The notes: generated from the letters alone by a model not told the origin. 64,000 nucleotides of DNA from Naganishia liquefaciens (GCA_013423385.1 BLZA01000007.1:930001-994000), one strand, 5' to 3'; shown: positions 21,774 to 37,746, numbered from the stretch's first letter. Numbers and translations: made by a program.

Positions 21774-23507
21774 ATGGCAGCGAGCAGAGAGATGAGAGAC
21801 AGACAGACGACACACCTGGGTCCCATCTCGACACGACGCATGGCCCGTTCCCCAGAATGGAACACGGACAACGGTCGCGCCGACGCCGTTGACGCCAGGC
21901 CCGCCACATTTCTCATCCCCTCCCTCGCCCGTCGACTCGTACACAACCACCCCGACGATACCCTCCACCGCTGTCCGCCCTCGGTCCTCGTTCTCCTGAA
22001 TGCGTCCCTCGTCGCACTTCTTGACGAGCAAGCTGCGGACGATCCATCAGACGCACTCATCACGCTCCGGCATCTCGCGCATCAAAAGATCAATGCTCCG
22101 CCGTTCCACGCTGTTCAACCACAATGGCTTCGGCTGTACACGGATGCGACACTCGCGCTTGTGCTTGCGAGGGTGCGTCGCATTCCCCGCCGCGTCGACG
22201 AATGGCGTACGTGGGTGAGGTGGTTGGATATGGTGATCATCGTGGCCGGTGCCGTCGGGCCGCAGAGGGACGAGTATGTGGCAGAGGTGATTCAAGGCGT
22301 TCAGCGCGAGTTTGCGGGGAAAGAGGTCGAGAGGTATGAGAGGATGGCACGGGATACAGATGCAGACGCGGACGACGACGACGCGCCACCCCTCGTACCA
22401 CCACTCTCTATCCACTACGCCCCCTTGGCCATCCCCACACCCTCTCAACCCCCCTTCACGCCCCCACCCTACCCCATCGTCCTTCGCCGCTACGCGGACC
22501 CCTCGCACTGCCCCGCTCTCCGGCTCTGGCATCGCGCAGCACATCTCCTCGCACGTGCCGGACCAGGCAGGGTCGTACCCGTGGAGATCGGCACGTCATA
22601 CACCGACGCGCAGTGGGGCCAGCGGATCGTCCCGTTCGAGGTGTTTCTACAAAGGATTGGATACGATCTGACGGGGCTCTGCGACGGTCCCTTGTCAGCC
22701 GCCGCAGATGAAGAGATCCCCACGGATCAACCCTTGTACCTTGCGCAACACGATCTCCTCGCTCAATTCCCGCGCCTACGAGAGGACATTGGCGCCTGGC
22801 CAGACTACATCTATACGGCACCCGCCACGCACAATGGTGAAACCTACGTCCCGCCGGGAAACGAGGAACGCTTGGTCGTCAACGTTTGGGTCGGGAACGG
22901 GGGCGGAACGCACGGGGAGAGCGTCACAGGGGGCGTCGTCAGCCCGGCACATACGGTGAGAGAGACCCGGAACCAAAAGAAATGCCCAGTGCGCTCAGGG
23001 TGTCGGAATTGACGCCCTTTTGGGGGGGAGAGCATAGGACCCCTACTTTAATTGCTACCTCCAGATCCTCGGCACCAAACGCGTCTGGCTCGCTCCGCCG
23101 CACGTCGCCGACGCCATGGACGCCTTTCCCGAGCGCACGGACGATGACGGGGCCTGCGCCGCCCCGGACGACGACGACGACGACGACGATGATCTCGTTA
23201 CATCCTACACCACCAACACCTCGCGCGTGCCCATCTTTGTCAACCCCGATCGTCGGCTCGGCCCGACATATGAGCGCCGTTACAAGCGGTTCTACGAGCG
23301 TGCGTGGCCGGAAAGCCGCGAGGCCGTGCTGCAGCCCGGGGACATGCTGCTCATGCCGCCCAAGTGGTGCGTTTTTTGTTTTCTTCACGCCGGATTGCCT
23401 CGACGTCATGAATGGGTACTGATCCGACTTTGTCGTCTACGGCCAGGTGGCATGCGATGCGCAGCGAAGGCGACGGCGTGGCGTGGAGTCTGTCCATGTG
23501 GTATTGA
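21774..23507 (+). CDS. JmjC-domain dioxygenase, KDM8/JMJD5-like
   Basis: Three exons (21774-22955, 23038-23366, 23447-23507) give 523 residues. The N-terminal half is helical and Leu/Arg-rich, like the helical region of KDM8/JMJD5. The C-terminal half is a JmjC cupin. The sequence shows V-P-V-E-I-G-T-S-Y-T-D, the W-P-D-Y-I-Y segment, V-N-V-W-V-G-N-G-G-G-T, then S-P-A-H-T-D-P-Y-F-N-C-Y-L-Q (Fe-binding His and Asp, rebuilt across intron 1). The distal His is in P-P-K-W-W-H-A-M, with its Trp codon split by intron 2. An acidic run of nine Asp residues sits in the loop before the distal His. Fe(II)/2-oxoglutarate dioxygenase activity is inferred; the substrate (histone or arginine-containing protein) is unknown. 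It ends 86 bp from the convergent bHLH gene. Confidence 0.88.
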
Positions 23508-23593
23508 CAGTACATTGGCACATTCGATAATAGTCACACAAGACAAGAGTACAACCAAAAAGAGAAAGACAATCCGTTTTATACCGCTCCCTC

Positions 23594-25122
23594 TCACTGC
23601 GCATAGCCCACATGCAATTGCTCCCCGTGCCCATGCTCCGGACCCGTTCCCTCCTGCCCCTCCGTCATGCCTTCGGTCGTCTCGATCGCAAAATCCTCGC
23701 CATCATGCATCGTCTCCTCGAGTTCATCTTGGTTGCCCTCGTGCGGCTCCCCACCCGCACCGCCGTCGGGATCTTCCCCGCCCACCAAGCGGCGTCTCAC
23801 GCGCTCCAGCTCGCTTTGCAAATTGGCCGCGCGTTCCTCGGCTTCGCGCCAAGCAAGATCGATGCGCTCAAAATGCGCATGCTCTTGTTCGAGCCGGGCC
23901 TGCGTGTGCTGTAGCTGGGACTGGGGATGGGGGATGGAATTCAGTCAAAAGTCTCCCTTCAGTTGCCCGCGAAACCTACGCGAAGGTCCGCGATATCCTG
24001 CTCGAGCATCCCCTTTTCCTCGGCCCAGCTATTGGTGTTGATTCGCTCATTCTCCTGCAGTTGCCGGATGTATGCCGCAGCTTGCGCGAGGATCATGCCC
24101 TTTTGCTTTTCATTCGTCGGCAAGACGGCAGCGATTGCCGCGACGCCGTCGTTGATCACGGCCCGTCGCTTGCGCTCGACTTCTTTCTATAGCAGGCGTC
24201 AGCGTCTCCAACCAGATTCTCATCATGGCGCGGCTCACATGAACATCCTTTTTCAACTTGACCGCTTCCGCCGGTACCGTTTCCTTGGCCGTGCGCTTTC
24301 GTTTTCGCCCGCTGTTGTCCATCCTCATTCCACTCGAACCAGCCGAATGATAGTCATCCATGCCGTCAACGCCGTCCATCATGTGTCCGCCATGTTCAGC
24401 CGCCATCAAGGCCGCGTGCTGTGCTTCCTGTGCACTGTACAGGTTGCCGTTGAGTCCCGGATCGAGCGGGTATCCGTTCTCGTCGAGTTCCCCGCCTGCG
24501 TGTGCACCGCTGCCCAGATCATTGGCTCCTTCGGCGCCGAGCGTGTCCACCGTTTGCGCTTCCAGCATCCGTGACAAATTGTCCGATTGACTCGCATAGT
24601 ATTCGTTGCCAACGTTTTCGTTGGCAAACGAGAGCAAGCCCTCGGCGTGGCGGAGATGCTGTTCATCGAGGTTTTGCTGATCGAGGGCATCCGTCATGGA
24701 GGGCGGGAGATGCTGTTGCTGCTGTTGAGGGTCGTGTAATTCCGGGTCCATGTGATGCTGTTGCTCGTGCTCTTGTTCAATCTGTTGGTGATGCGGCTCT
24801 TCGTGCTCTCGCCCGGCTTCAAACATGAAATCAGCGCCCGTACGGCATCAGGGCCACTCGTGAGGCTCACCGTGCATGTCGTGATGCTGTGTTGGGTTTT
24901 CGGGTTCGTACAGGACGTGCTGCTCGTTGGCTTGCAAATTGCCTACAGAATGTTCTGCCAAGATGGCGAGTCTGTTCACGGCTTCTCGAGCCTGGCGGGT
25001 TTCCAATCGTTAGGACAATAGAGGCGATGGCCGTACCGACTCGCCTCATCGTTGATGGCCTGTTCCTGCGGGAAATCCGTGGACGACATGGGAAACGAAG
25101 ACACGGGCTGTTGTCCGTCCAT
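23594..25122 (-). CDS. CBF1: Cbf1-type bHLH transcription factor
   Basis: Five exons (25122-25045, 24991-24871, 24816-24239, 24186-23980, 23920-23594) give 436 residues. The basic helix-loop-helix begins at the exon 3/4 junction: H then K-E-V-E-R-K-R-R-A-V-I-N, close to the yeast Cbf1 signature H-K-E-V-E-R-R-R-R. The His, Glu and Arg that read the CACGTG E-box are present. The second helix ends A-A-A-Y-I-R-Q-L-Q and runs into a coiled coil through exon 5. The N-terminus is Gln/His-rich, with a K-R-K-R basic patch before the domain. Cbf1 factors act in centromere function and sulphur-metabolism gene control. Intron 1 uses a GCGAGT donor instead of GT, because no GT donor keeps the frame. Confidence 0.9.
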
Positions 25123-26010
25123 AATCGTTGACTACTCTTGCTCAAGATCAATTGCGAAACAGACCTGACGTGAGACTGGTCGTCAGCCGTTAAAAGAGGG
25201 GATGATGATTGTGCTGGGGAAAGCGCATGAATGCATAATAAATGATGAGACGCAGAACGCGGCTTGATGTAGAGAGCGAGGTTGTCGCTTGATGCGAGTC
25301 TTGTTGGGAAGACATACCTCTTGAAGTAAGGACCCACTTGCTCTCAGATACGCATTCAACGTCCGAAACGTAAACACCCCCGAGCCGGTCGTCGCAGGTC
25401 ACCTGACCTGAGTTGTCCAGGAGAAAACGTGACCTGTTTAAGGGAAATGCAAGCAATGTTTGGCCTTGGGCGGAAAGTCGTCGGTAGTGTCGCCAGCGGA
25501 ACGGTCGAATGGGCGGCTCCTCGATCTTGCGGTCACCAAGACTCGCCGTGTTCAGCCTAGAGAGATGATGAGGGTGTTGACAGAGACCATCCAGGCAAAC
25601 AAGGCAATAATAATAAAAGCAGATGAAACAAATTCAAACCGCGGCAGACTCGAAGCTCGTGCATTAGGTAAGCAGATGCCGGTCTACCAAGCTCAAGGAA
25701 ATTTCCGAAATAGGGAATCCGCAAACCAGCTTGTCAATCTCGCTCGGAGCGGTCGTCGTCTGTTTTGCCAAACCAGATGGCCAAGACTAGAGGCGCAAAA
25801 GACATGGGCCTTTGAGGCGCCACCTGACAAGGCGGGCTCATTTCATCTCGTACTCGTGATGATTGCGCGCTGCCCCTAACGTGATCTACTATACAACTGG
25901 ATGATGCCTAGGTGTTAAAAACGTACGCAGCTGCTCGTGCCGTACATGCAGAGATAATGTTGTGAAATCGTTATTCGTGAAGTGAAAGCCGTTTGACTGA
26001 AAGTAGCGCG
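25123..26010. other. intergenic region
   Basis: About 890 bp between the start of the bHLH gene and the end of the MAP kinase gene. A short AAT-rich run lies near 25607-25616. No exon or RNA gene is recognised. Confidence 0.4.
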
Positions 26011-29360
<3,350 letters not shown>

Positions 29361-31309
29361 CGCATTCGGTGTTGCAATGTCGAGTATTGGGCGAAGAGGC
29401 GACCCGGTTGCGCTGAGTCAGACTGGACAGGTGTTGCGTTGAAACGATGGGAAGTGTTGTGAAATGCCGTCAATACCCGGATAAATCACGGAGGCTTGGA
29501 GATCCAGACCGCACACGGGGACAAGTGGAAACACAAGCTGAAGCAGATGGGCTGGCTATAGACTGCAGCTGGGACTGCTATGTCTGTCACTGAAGGGTCG
29601 CCTGAAAGTTTATTGGGGCAGTATCGGGCAGTCCAAGCACGCACGGGGGAAATTCTCGAGAATGCAAAAGGTCGGTCGTCGGTCAAAGATTGCGGCACGA
29701 TAGCGTGATGCGATCGGGAAATAATCGCCGGGACAACTTCCCGCATGTTGAGCTGCAGACGGCGGTGTCGGCGGCAGTCAGCAGCTCGGCGAGCGGGGAC
29801 GTCGAGTCAGCAGAATGCTGACAATAATGTAGCCTCGTTGCGACAAGAGAGGAGGTTACAGCAGAGAGGTTATCACAAGTGGACGAATGACGCGACCGTA
29901 GATCATCGCAGCATAAAGCAATTTGCGGAACGAGTCATACGTACTGAACGAGCTTGCAGCAAACCATTTCTTAATAGCTTTCCATAATGACTTGCCGAAC
30001 GATCCAATCTCTGTTATCTCGCGTATTGAGCTCTCCCTTCCATCGGCTACCGAGTTCTGTTATCAGTCATCTCTCAGCTTCTCTCTGGCTGTCGTGCATG
30101 CCTCGCTGATCAGAACAGCTACCAAAAGCGACCATCATTGGTACGAACTTTGGTACGGTCAGCCGATGCGGTGGGAACCCACATCGGCCCTTTCGGGCTG
30201 TCCCCTCGGGATAGTCGCTAGCGCGACAGATCATGGTCGGGGGACAGCTTCGGGGACGGTATTGTTCTGCGAAGAAGCTGCTGAAGATAGCGTTCGCGTT
30301 TGTGTGTTTGTGATATCTTACGGCCGTCTAGTCCGCTGCACAGCTTCGCATCGATGGTCACCTCGAGGGGACATCCTACATTCATCCTATCCGCTTGCTC
30401 TTTTGAACAGCTAACAGAATTTCTCGTATTGGCGACTCTGTCTGTTTGCCAATATGTCTGACTATACCGTCCCTGTTGGCTTGGCTGTCTTGTAGACCAT
30501 TTTCTGGCAAAGAACGAATCACAGATTAGCCACACCTGACGCCGGAAAGCAAGCTTTTTGGCAACTGCTGGATTGGGTTGTTCGCTTTCGAAACGAGGAG
30601 CCGCCAACCACCGCGGCACCAGCGCTGTCGTCGTGTCGGCAACTTGTCGGTAGCTATAATCAAAATGTGACGGCAGCTGTGTCGGCTAACCGGGAACGCA
30701 GGCGAGGGGGAGGGGGGATTTACAAGCACGTGCCTGAGCGCCTATCTCCTTTGAGACACTGCGCCATTCGCCTCATGTAGATCCTATTTTGTTGTTCTCA
30801 CTTGCCTAGTCCTCGACCAAGAGGTCTCTGCGGACAGCCAAAAGGTCTCGAATTATCTTTGCTTCTCTAGTCAAATCCAATGACAATCACAACAAAGCAG
30901 CTATCTGACCGCCAGACCCGTCGGGTCAAACGGAAACCCAGCGAAGCTGAAACAAAATATTGGGTATACCCCTTGATTGTCTCGTATTCGTCTGCTTCAG
31001 AATCGCATGTTGGATCAAGGTTGAATGTTTGCTCCATTCCGCTCCCTGTTCCCTGAATCTCGTTGAAGAGCCGCGTTGCCGCAAGATTAGGGAGACTCCC
31101 CTGACGGAATTCGAATTCCATTACCATCCCTAAGGGGCGGTACAGTGACTGAATGCCATGCGGAGCATTCAGCTTACAATACAGACTCGCCCGCAATTCT
31201 CCAATGCTGTCGTCAGTAAACCTTCCGATCACGCAATCTATTAGATTAGAGGTATACAACGAATAAATTACAAGGTTGGCAACGGTCGCCGTCAGAAGCA
31301 GGTATCCAC
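29361..31309. other. intergenic region of about 1.95 kb
   Basis: The region lies between the 5' end of the MAP kinase gene and the 3' end of the SNF2 gene. It contains some open frames without recognised domains, including one that runs past the SNF2 stop on the minus strand, but no clear gene. G/A-rich tracts occur near 30700. Confidence 0.4.
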
Positions 31310-34300
31310 CTATTCTGGGCTGTCCTGACGATGGTTTCTGCGGAAAAGATCTATGAGAAGGAAAACAAACGCGGCGACGAGTCAGATCAGACTCAATACG
31401 TCTGGGCCCAAGAAGTATGCGGAACACACCGATCATGTCGTTCAGCGTCAGCTTCATGTTCTTGCTGGCTTGACCAGACAAAGCCGCGGCCGCCAGCTCC
31501 CGTTTGACATTTTGCAGCTGTTCGATGCAGTAATGTCAGACCAGATACTCGGCGGCTGTGAGACTCAACCAACCGTCAGTATCCGGTCCTCGACAGACTC
31601 GTGTATCGTCAACTTGAAGATGTTGACATCCAACTTTTGGCCCAGTCTGAGGGATGAATCTTTTAGACGCGACTCGGCAACAAGGTCACGAGTTGGCCCG
31701 GCTTACCGATGCGCTCGATCAAACGCCTGATCCTCGAGACTGTAAAGTAGAAAAGCCATCAGCGGACGGATGCGGGCCATTCTGCAGTAGCCAGAATTAC
31801 GCAGGGTTCCTGGATGATACGAGCGACATCTAGGTCAATCACCAATTTGATTTCAGACAGATTTTCGACATACCACCACAGATCCAGTAAGATGACGTTG
31901 TTACAACACGTCAGGTTCAAGCCCGTGCTCCCTGCTTTGAAGGAAATGAGAATCACAGCGACCCTGGGGTCGTTCTTGATTGCCTCCAACGCGACTTGTC
32001 GCTTGTCGTTTGTCATTGAGCCGTCATCTGAATACGCGGATGATCAGACGCCCCAACTCGCTTTCTGCCATGGTCTTAGCCTCACATCTGACGTATTTGA
32101 TACCCTCTCGGCGAAGGAACGGCTCGATCAAGTTCAGGAAAGAGGTGAACTGGTGTGATAGGCGTGTTAATGCGATCAACATTTTCGTCTTACGCCCAAC
32201 CGCCACTGACTTGCGAGAATATTATAGTCTTCTCCTTTCCATCGGATCTCGTTTTGATTGATTGCAAGAGCTTGAGCATCATCCGTATTTTGGCGCTGCT
32301 CGGCGGCAGGCCAGACCCCTGCACATCCTCGGATTGGGCGCGTGCTTTCCGTGCGATCGGAGCACAGTCCTCGCAATGTCGATCTCTCGCGTTGTCGATG
32401 CTGCAAGGATCGGTCTGACCGTCAGATCCATCTTTTCCCGCGCAGCGAGACATCAACTCACGGCGAGAAACACATGTCACATTTGGCTTGCTTGCCGCCT
32501 TCCAGGCCGATCCCGCCTAGCATGGCTGCAAGATCGTCGGCATCCTGATCATCGCTCTTGTGCAATGTGGAGTCATTGATAGCGTCCTTGTCCTGATCAA
32601 GCGATGCCGTAACCAGAGCAGGGTGGCAGCATGCTGCGTATCTGCCGTCAGAGGAGCTACCAATATGCACCAATCTCACTAACCTTGACGTAATCGCAGC
32701 AACATTGTTAAAACCGAAGTATAGTTGGATAGGGCAGTGCCCGCCTTGAGAAACTGCTCAAGGGACTGATCAGACGTCCGTCTTCAGAAGCTATATTCCT
32801 GCAACTCACCTTGTTAAAAGTCAACTCTTGCTTCTTTTCAAAAGCATCGTAGAATTCTCGCTCGGCAGGGTCGAAGAAGCACGAGACTACCTCTACGTTC
32901 CGCTTGGGTAGATTCAGAATCGGCTTTCCGTCTAGCAGAGGTCATGGGCCGAAATCAATACGTGAGGATACAGCTAACGGCTTGAACGAATTGGCCGTAC
33001 CGATAGTAGCATCCTTGGTTCGCCTTAACATGATAGCTTTCAGAACCGCCTATCCGGTCGGAGGAATGATATCAAGACCCGAGACGCTGTGTGTCATCTT
33101 TTTGCTTACATGCAATCTCTTCATTGCCAGCTTGGTTCGACCTTCTTTGACCGGCGCTATAATCCGTTCTCGGAACAGTTGCCAGTCGTCCAGGGGCCGA
33201 GCCCGAAGGAACTGGAACAGCGAGAAGAGCTCCTCGACATTGTTCTACAGCAAGTGTCAGCGATACAAACAGCCTGACATAGACGCTCTGAACGTACTTG
33301 AATTGGTGTACTTTGGAGGAGAAAGCACAAGCTCTCAGTAACGGCGGAAATAGAAGGAATGACATCGACCGAAAACGTACCCAGTCAAGCACCATCGGTA
33401 TTTGGCCTGCAGTGCAACGGCCGCTTTCGCCGCCTTGGTATTTCGGTTCTTGATATTTTGGGCTTCATCTGACCGGGGACAGGCACGTAATCGACGTCGG
33501 CTCTTGCTTCTTCTGTCTTCACTCCAGGCATCAACTCACCGATGACGATTCTCAACCACTTGACACCAAACAGAGCTGATGGGCCTCCTACTTTCTTTGT
33601 CGTCTTCTTGACGGACTTTTTCAATGGCTTGCCAAACCGGTCACCATCGGATTCTTCCTCGTCGGATGACAGGTCACCCTTCTTGTCAGAGGAGCGAGAT
33701 GCTGCAAAGCTGGTTTTTGCGCCGTGCTCGGATGCAAGGGTCTGGAACGTGGTGATCTGTTTTCCCTTGAAGTGTGAGACTTTGTTGCTGCATCAGACCC
33801 TTGATTGATTACTTGCCACAATGTCAAACTTTTCGAGCTTGGAGGGTTCTATGGCCAGGATGAGCCATGATGTGGGCGGATTCGCCGTGTGATCGGTGCT
33901 TACCGCGCGTTCGATGTGGACCGTGATGAGTCGTCACTTTGAGTCTACCCGGTATCGTTTTACTCTTGGCTTCCTTGGCCCATTGTTCCATTACAGCCCT
34001 TGAGCAAAAAAGTCAGCATTCGGGTTGGTCAGCTTGTGCCCCTTGTGCGCTGCTCACAGAGGCGCGACGATCCTGACAAGGGAAAAGTCAGCCTGGACAT
34101 GTCCACCTTCGCGGTCCCTTCCGCTTACAATGTTCCTCCTTTATAGCCTGCCTTGATCTCGGACGGCGTCGCTACTCCTTCCACGATACGAGCTAGCGTT
34201 TGAACCGTCTTCCCTAGTCCCATGTCCTGAAGGCGTGTACGTGTCTTAGTGTTTTGGTCCCGATCTGGCACCGAATGCCTTTGCACACACTTACATCCGC

Positions 34301-35397
34301 CAAGATTCCTCCATACCGCTTATTCTTTTCCCTCTGTCTCATCCACTTGACACCGCGAACCTGATGCGGCATCAGTCTAATCCCCTTGACAAACCCCTCA
34401 ACAATATCCTCTCCGTCTTGCATGCCCCCGGTATCTTCCTCGCCATCACCCACAGCGCCAGATAACAACTCGCGCATATGCTCGTCGGCCTCGGAACTCG
34501 AAACTCTGTCATAGTCTGCCGCTTGAAGCTGTACATTATTGAGCGCCGCCGCAAAGTCTTCCGTCTCTTCGTTTTGGGAATCTGACGCCGACACGGGATG
34601 ATCCGGGGCGACGCGGGGCATGAACCGGTTCGCAATGTTGGCAGGCCAGTCTTGTCGAGCCGTGAGCGCGGACTTGTAAGCAAAAGCACCGGTGTGGCTC
34701 GTCGACGCCGCAGCGCCAGGTCGTGCAGGCGAGGGGAAACCTCCCGTGGTTGGCCGAATGTAATGGTTGAAATCGGAGCCAACTTGGGTCGGCGGATTGG
34801 CTGGACCGGGCGGGCGGAACGGTGCGTACGGGTCTCCCTTGGAAGAATACGTGCTGCTTGGTCGTTGATGGATAGGATACGCTGCCGACGTCTTGGGCTG
34901 AATCAGGCGGGGATCGAATTGCAGCTTGGATGGACCTCGGATGCTGCTCGGCTTGGGCAGACTTTGGACGTTGCCGAAAAAGTCATCATCTGCGCGGGTT
35001 TGCGATTTGCTGGGTCTGAGGGGAAGCACAGGGCTAGGCGAGTCGGTCAGCGGTTCGGCAAGACGGGCAAGGGATACTATCCCCGAATCCCCGCGCCCCC
35101 AGAAGAAAGTGTTTACCTGTCTGTCAGATTGATGAATTCCTGGGCGGCGCTCGGTGGCAGCAGCTGTGGTGTATCATCGTCGGATTCCAGATCAATCACC
35201 TTGTGCGCTCTGCCGACGACGCCCTTGGGTTTGCTGAGAACGCGCACGGGCACGGGTTCCTCGGAGATCGCTTGCCGCCTGAATCCCGACGAGGGCGACC
35301 GTCGCGTCGGTCAATGCGAGCCGGAATGCGGATGATCAAGGGCGGGAAATGCTCACAGGGCTTCCATGTTGGAGGATCTCGAATCCGAATCAGTCAT
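31310..35397 (-). CDS. SNF2-family DNA-dependent ATPase/helicase, Uls1/Rad5-like
   Basis: A large multi-exon gene. Exon 1 starts at ATG 35397 and the gene ends at a TAG at 31310, where the last exon is joined through an intron of about 75 nt starting at 31439. After a long disordered N-terminus, the SNF2 core shows L-M-P-H-Q-V-R-G-V-K-W-M, the Walker A D-M-G-L-G-K-T, a D-E-A-Q box (rebuilt across an intron) and the T-G-T-P-I-Q-N-N helicase motif. Motif V is S-T-G-L-N-L-T and motif VI is R-A-H-R-L-G-Q. The mid-region carries C-x2-C ... H-C-x2-C (C-D-M-C and H-C-E-D-C) in place of a full RING. A 9-nt microexon (31801-31809) completes the W-W-N-P-A motif. It probably remodels chromatin or nucleoprotein; Uls1/Rad5 subfamily placement is inference. 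Confidence 0.9.
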
Positions 35398-35613
35398 AGC
35401 CTGTTGATGCCTTGTTTCCGCCGTCGGGGATGAAGGGGGGGGGAATCATCGACCCGGAGAACGACTGTGTGCCGCGGGTGGAGTGGGGATATGGGTTGGG
35501 TGAGAGTCTACTCTACGGCGGGTGTGCTGCTCTCGTCTTCGGCCGCCGAAAGAGCGAAAGTGATCGATCACGGTATATCCACTCTCTCTTGGATTTCCCA
35601 ATTTCTCGTCTCC

Positions 35614-37746
35614 ATGGCCCACGGACGCCCCTCGTTCCACCACACCCCATCCGGTCGATCCACCCCCGAGATGCCGCCCAAAAAAGTCTTCAAGCCTGCC
35701 AAGAGACCGCCACCTGTCCCCGCGCAGGCCTCGCAGGATGCAGTCGTCGTCGCCGCCGCCGCGCCGTCAGATCCGACCACGGCGACCGACGCACCGGTCG
35801 TCACCGAGACCGTACAAGATGCCCCCGATGCGATGGATATCTCTACGGTCGAGGCTGGACCCAGTAGATCTCCCGTCGCACGTCCAGCAGCAACGGTTTC
35901 TTCTGCGCCCATTGCCATAGGCGCGGCCATGCGTCGGCCGTCTGAAGGAGGAGGCGCAAAGTCGTCGTCGTCGGCGGCGGCAGTGGCGGCGCCGGCGGAA
36001 GGAGAGGCACCGGCCAAGCCTCGAGTGGTGTTCAAGCCGAGTATGCCGACGCGCAAGGTGAAAGCAGAGTAAGCCGATCTCAGACGCCGTTGGTAGCATT
36101 TGTGCTTATTGTCTATCCCGCGATCTCAGGCCGACAGACGTGAAACCCGTAGGTAAACTCTTACAAGCAATTACCGACCTGCACCTAAGCGCTACCTTCT
36201 TCATAACCTTTGTTATTAGGATATCGCCGCACTTGCCTACTCGTCTCGCGGTGCAAGAGGCAGGGGCCGTGGCAGAGGTGCGGCACGTGGTGGACGAGGC
36301 GGACGAGCGAGCGCGCCTGAGGAGCGCGATCAGATGCTGGCTAGTGGGCCGTTTGCGATGGGTCCCAGTATGGGTACGCAAGCAAGAGCCAGGGTTTTTT
36401 GCAACGAGGGATTCTTACCCATCTTCCTGACCCCGTACAGCAAACCGTGGTTCAAAAAACACGACATTCATCGCAGCGGATACTCTGGATGAATTCACTC
36501 GGCTTCAGCGCCCTGCGGCGGAACGGAAACCCATGTTTACGGCGCAAGGCGAAGAATACTCTGACAATGAAGGCGGTGGCCGTATCGATATGGAAGTCGT
36601 GCCCGAAGAGATGGGCGAAAGCGCACCGACGGGGTTGATCCGTGACCGGAGTCTCAAGGCGGCCGGGATTGGTGCCAAGAAAAAGGCAGACAAGAAGCCC
36701 GCCCCGGGCGATCTTGTCGTCAAGCCGGAACCGACGTCGCCAGAACAAGCGGCGACGGTAGCAGCGAAAAAGGGCAAGGAGCGAGCGGATGATACGTTGA
36801 TGGATGTCGATGAGAATCTGGACCTTGATGAATCCGGCGTTAGGATCGACGAGGATGGACACGTGGCGCAGCCGATTGATCAGGAGGATAGCGATGACGA
36901 AGAGGTGGAAGAAGATATGCGGGGTGATTTTGCGCCAGAAGAAGGAATGGTTCGTCCCTTTCAAGCTAATGACTTCGTCGACGGCCGGACCTGGAGCTGA
37001 TGGCCATTTCGAATAGGACAATCCAGAGGACAAGCTCTACTTGTTCCAAATCCCCGAGCCATTCCCCAAATTCTTGCCGAATCCTGAAACATCGTATGCC
37101 TCGAGAATCGAGGCACTCAAGGCTGAAGCGGTAGCCAAGGCAGCTGTCAAGGCGGAATCCAAACCCAACGGAATACTGAAAAAGGAAGTCAAGTTTGACG
37201 GCGACGCCGCCGATGCCGATATGGAGGGCAAGGCGGATGGCGCCGGGTCCGGAGATGAGGAAAAGAAGCCGGCCAAAGACAAGATTGCCGCCAAGGAGGC
37301 CAAAGCAGCCAAGGCCGAGGCGGACGCGCGACACAAGCAGATTGCAGAATTGGAGAAAAAGGAAAGAGAGCGCAAGGCGCAAGGCCGGATCGGGACCTTG
37401 GTGGTTACCAAGAGCGGCAAGGCAAAGATGGTGTTGGGCAAGGACATTGTCATGGACGTGAGTGTTGGAGGAGCTCGGTCTGAAGCGCCGGTACGGCCAC
37501 TAAACGTTGTCCATCTAGGTCACGCCAGGGGTTGCCACAACCTTCGTACAGCAGCTCGTTCACCTTCACAAACCCTCGCGACAGGCCCGGGTACTGGGTG
37601 AAATCCACAAGTCGTACATCCTAACGCCCGACGTGGATCGCCTCCTTCACGAATTACACCTCAACCATGGCATTGTGCCTGGAGAGGATGGCGATCCCGC
37701 TGTCAAGGCCGAGGATGCCAACTTGATCAAGATCGATCAAGACTAG
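35614..37746 (+). CDS. RPC53: RNA polymerase III subunit RPC4 (Rpc53)
   Basis: The RPC4-type subunit of RNA polymerase III, acting in initiation and termination at tRNA and 5S rRNA genes. Two in-frame ATG codons (35614 and 35671) could start it; the second gives M-P-P-K-K-V-F-K-P. The N-terminal part is Ala/Pro/Ser-rich and disordered. A Gly/Arg (RGG-like) patch follows, then the family hallmark S-G-P-F-A-M-G-P around 36337-36366. The C-terminal domain contains the conserved G-T-L-V-V-T-K-S-G-K-A-K segment and the V-T-P-G-V segment downstream of an intron near 37459-37518. The final exon ends with TAG at 37744-37746. Several intron boundaries in the middle of the gene (36070-36450) were not resolved base by base. 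It is convergent with CCR4, 382 bp apart. Confidence 0.88.

Noticed and set aside
30867-31480. Long minus-strand frame reading through the end of the SNF2 gene, with a hydrophobic stretch
   Set aside because: A short intron before the SNF2 stop gives the family-like C-terminus D-L-F-R-R-N-H-R. The read-through frame is then non-coding or part of the 3' region.
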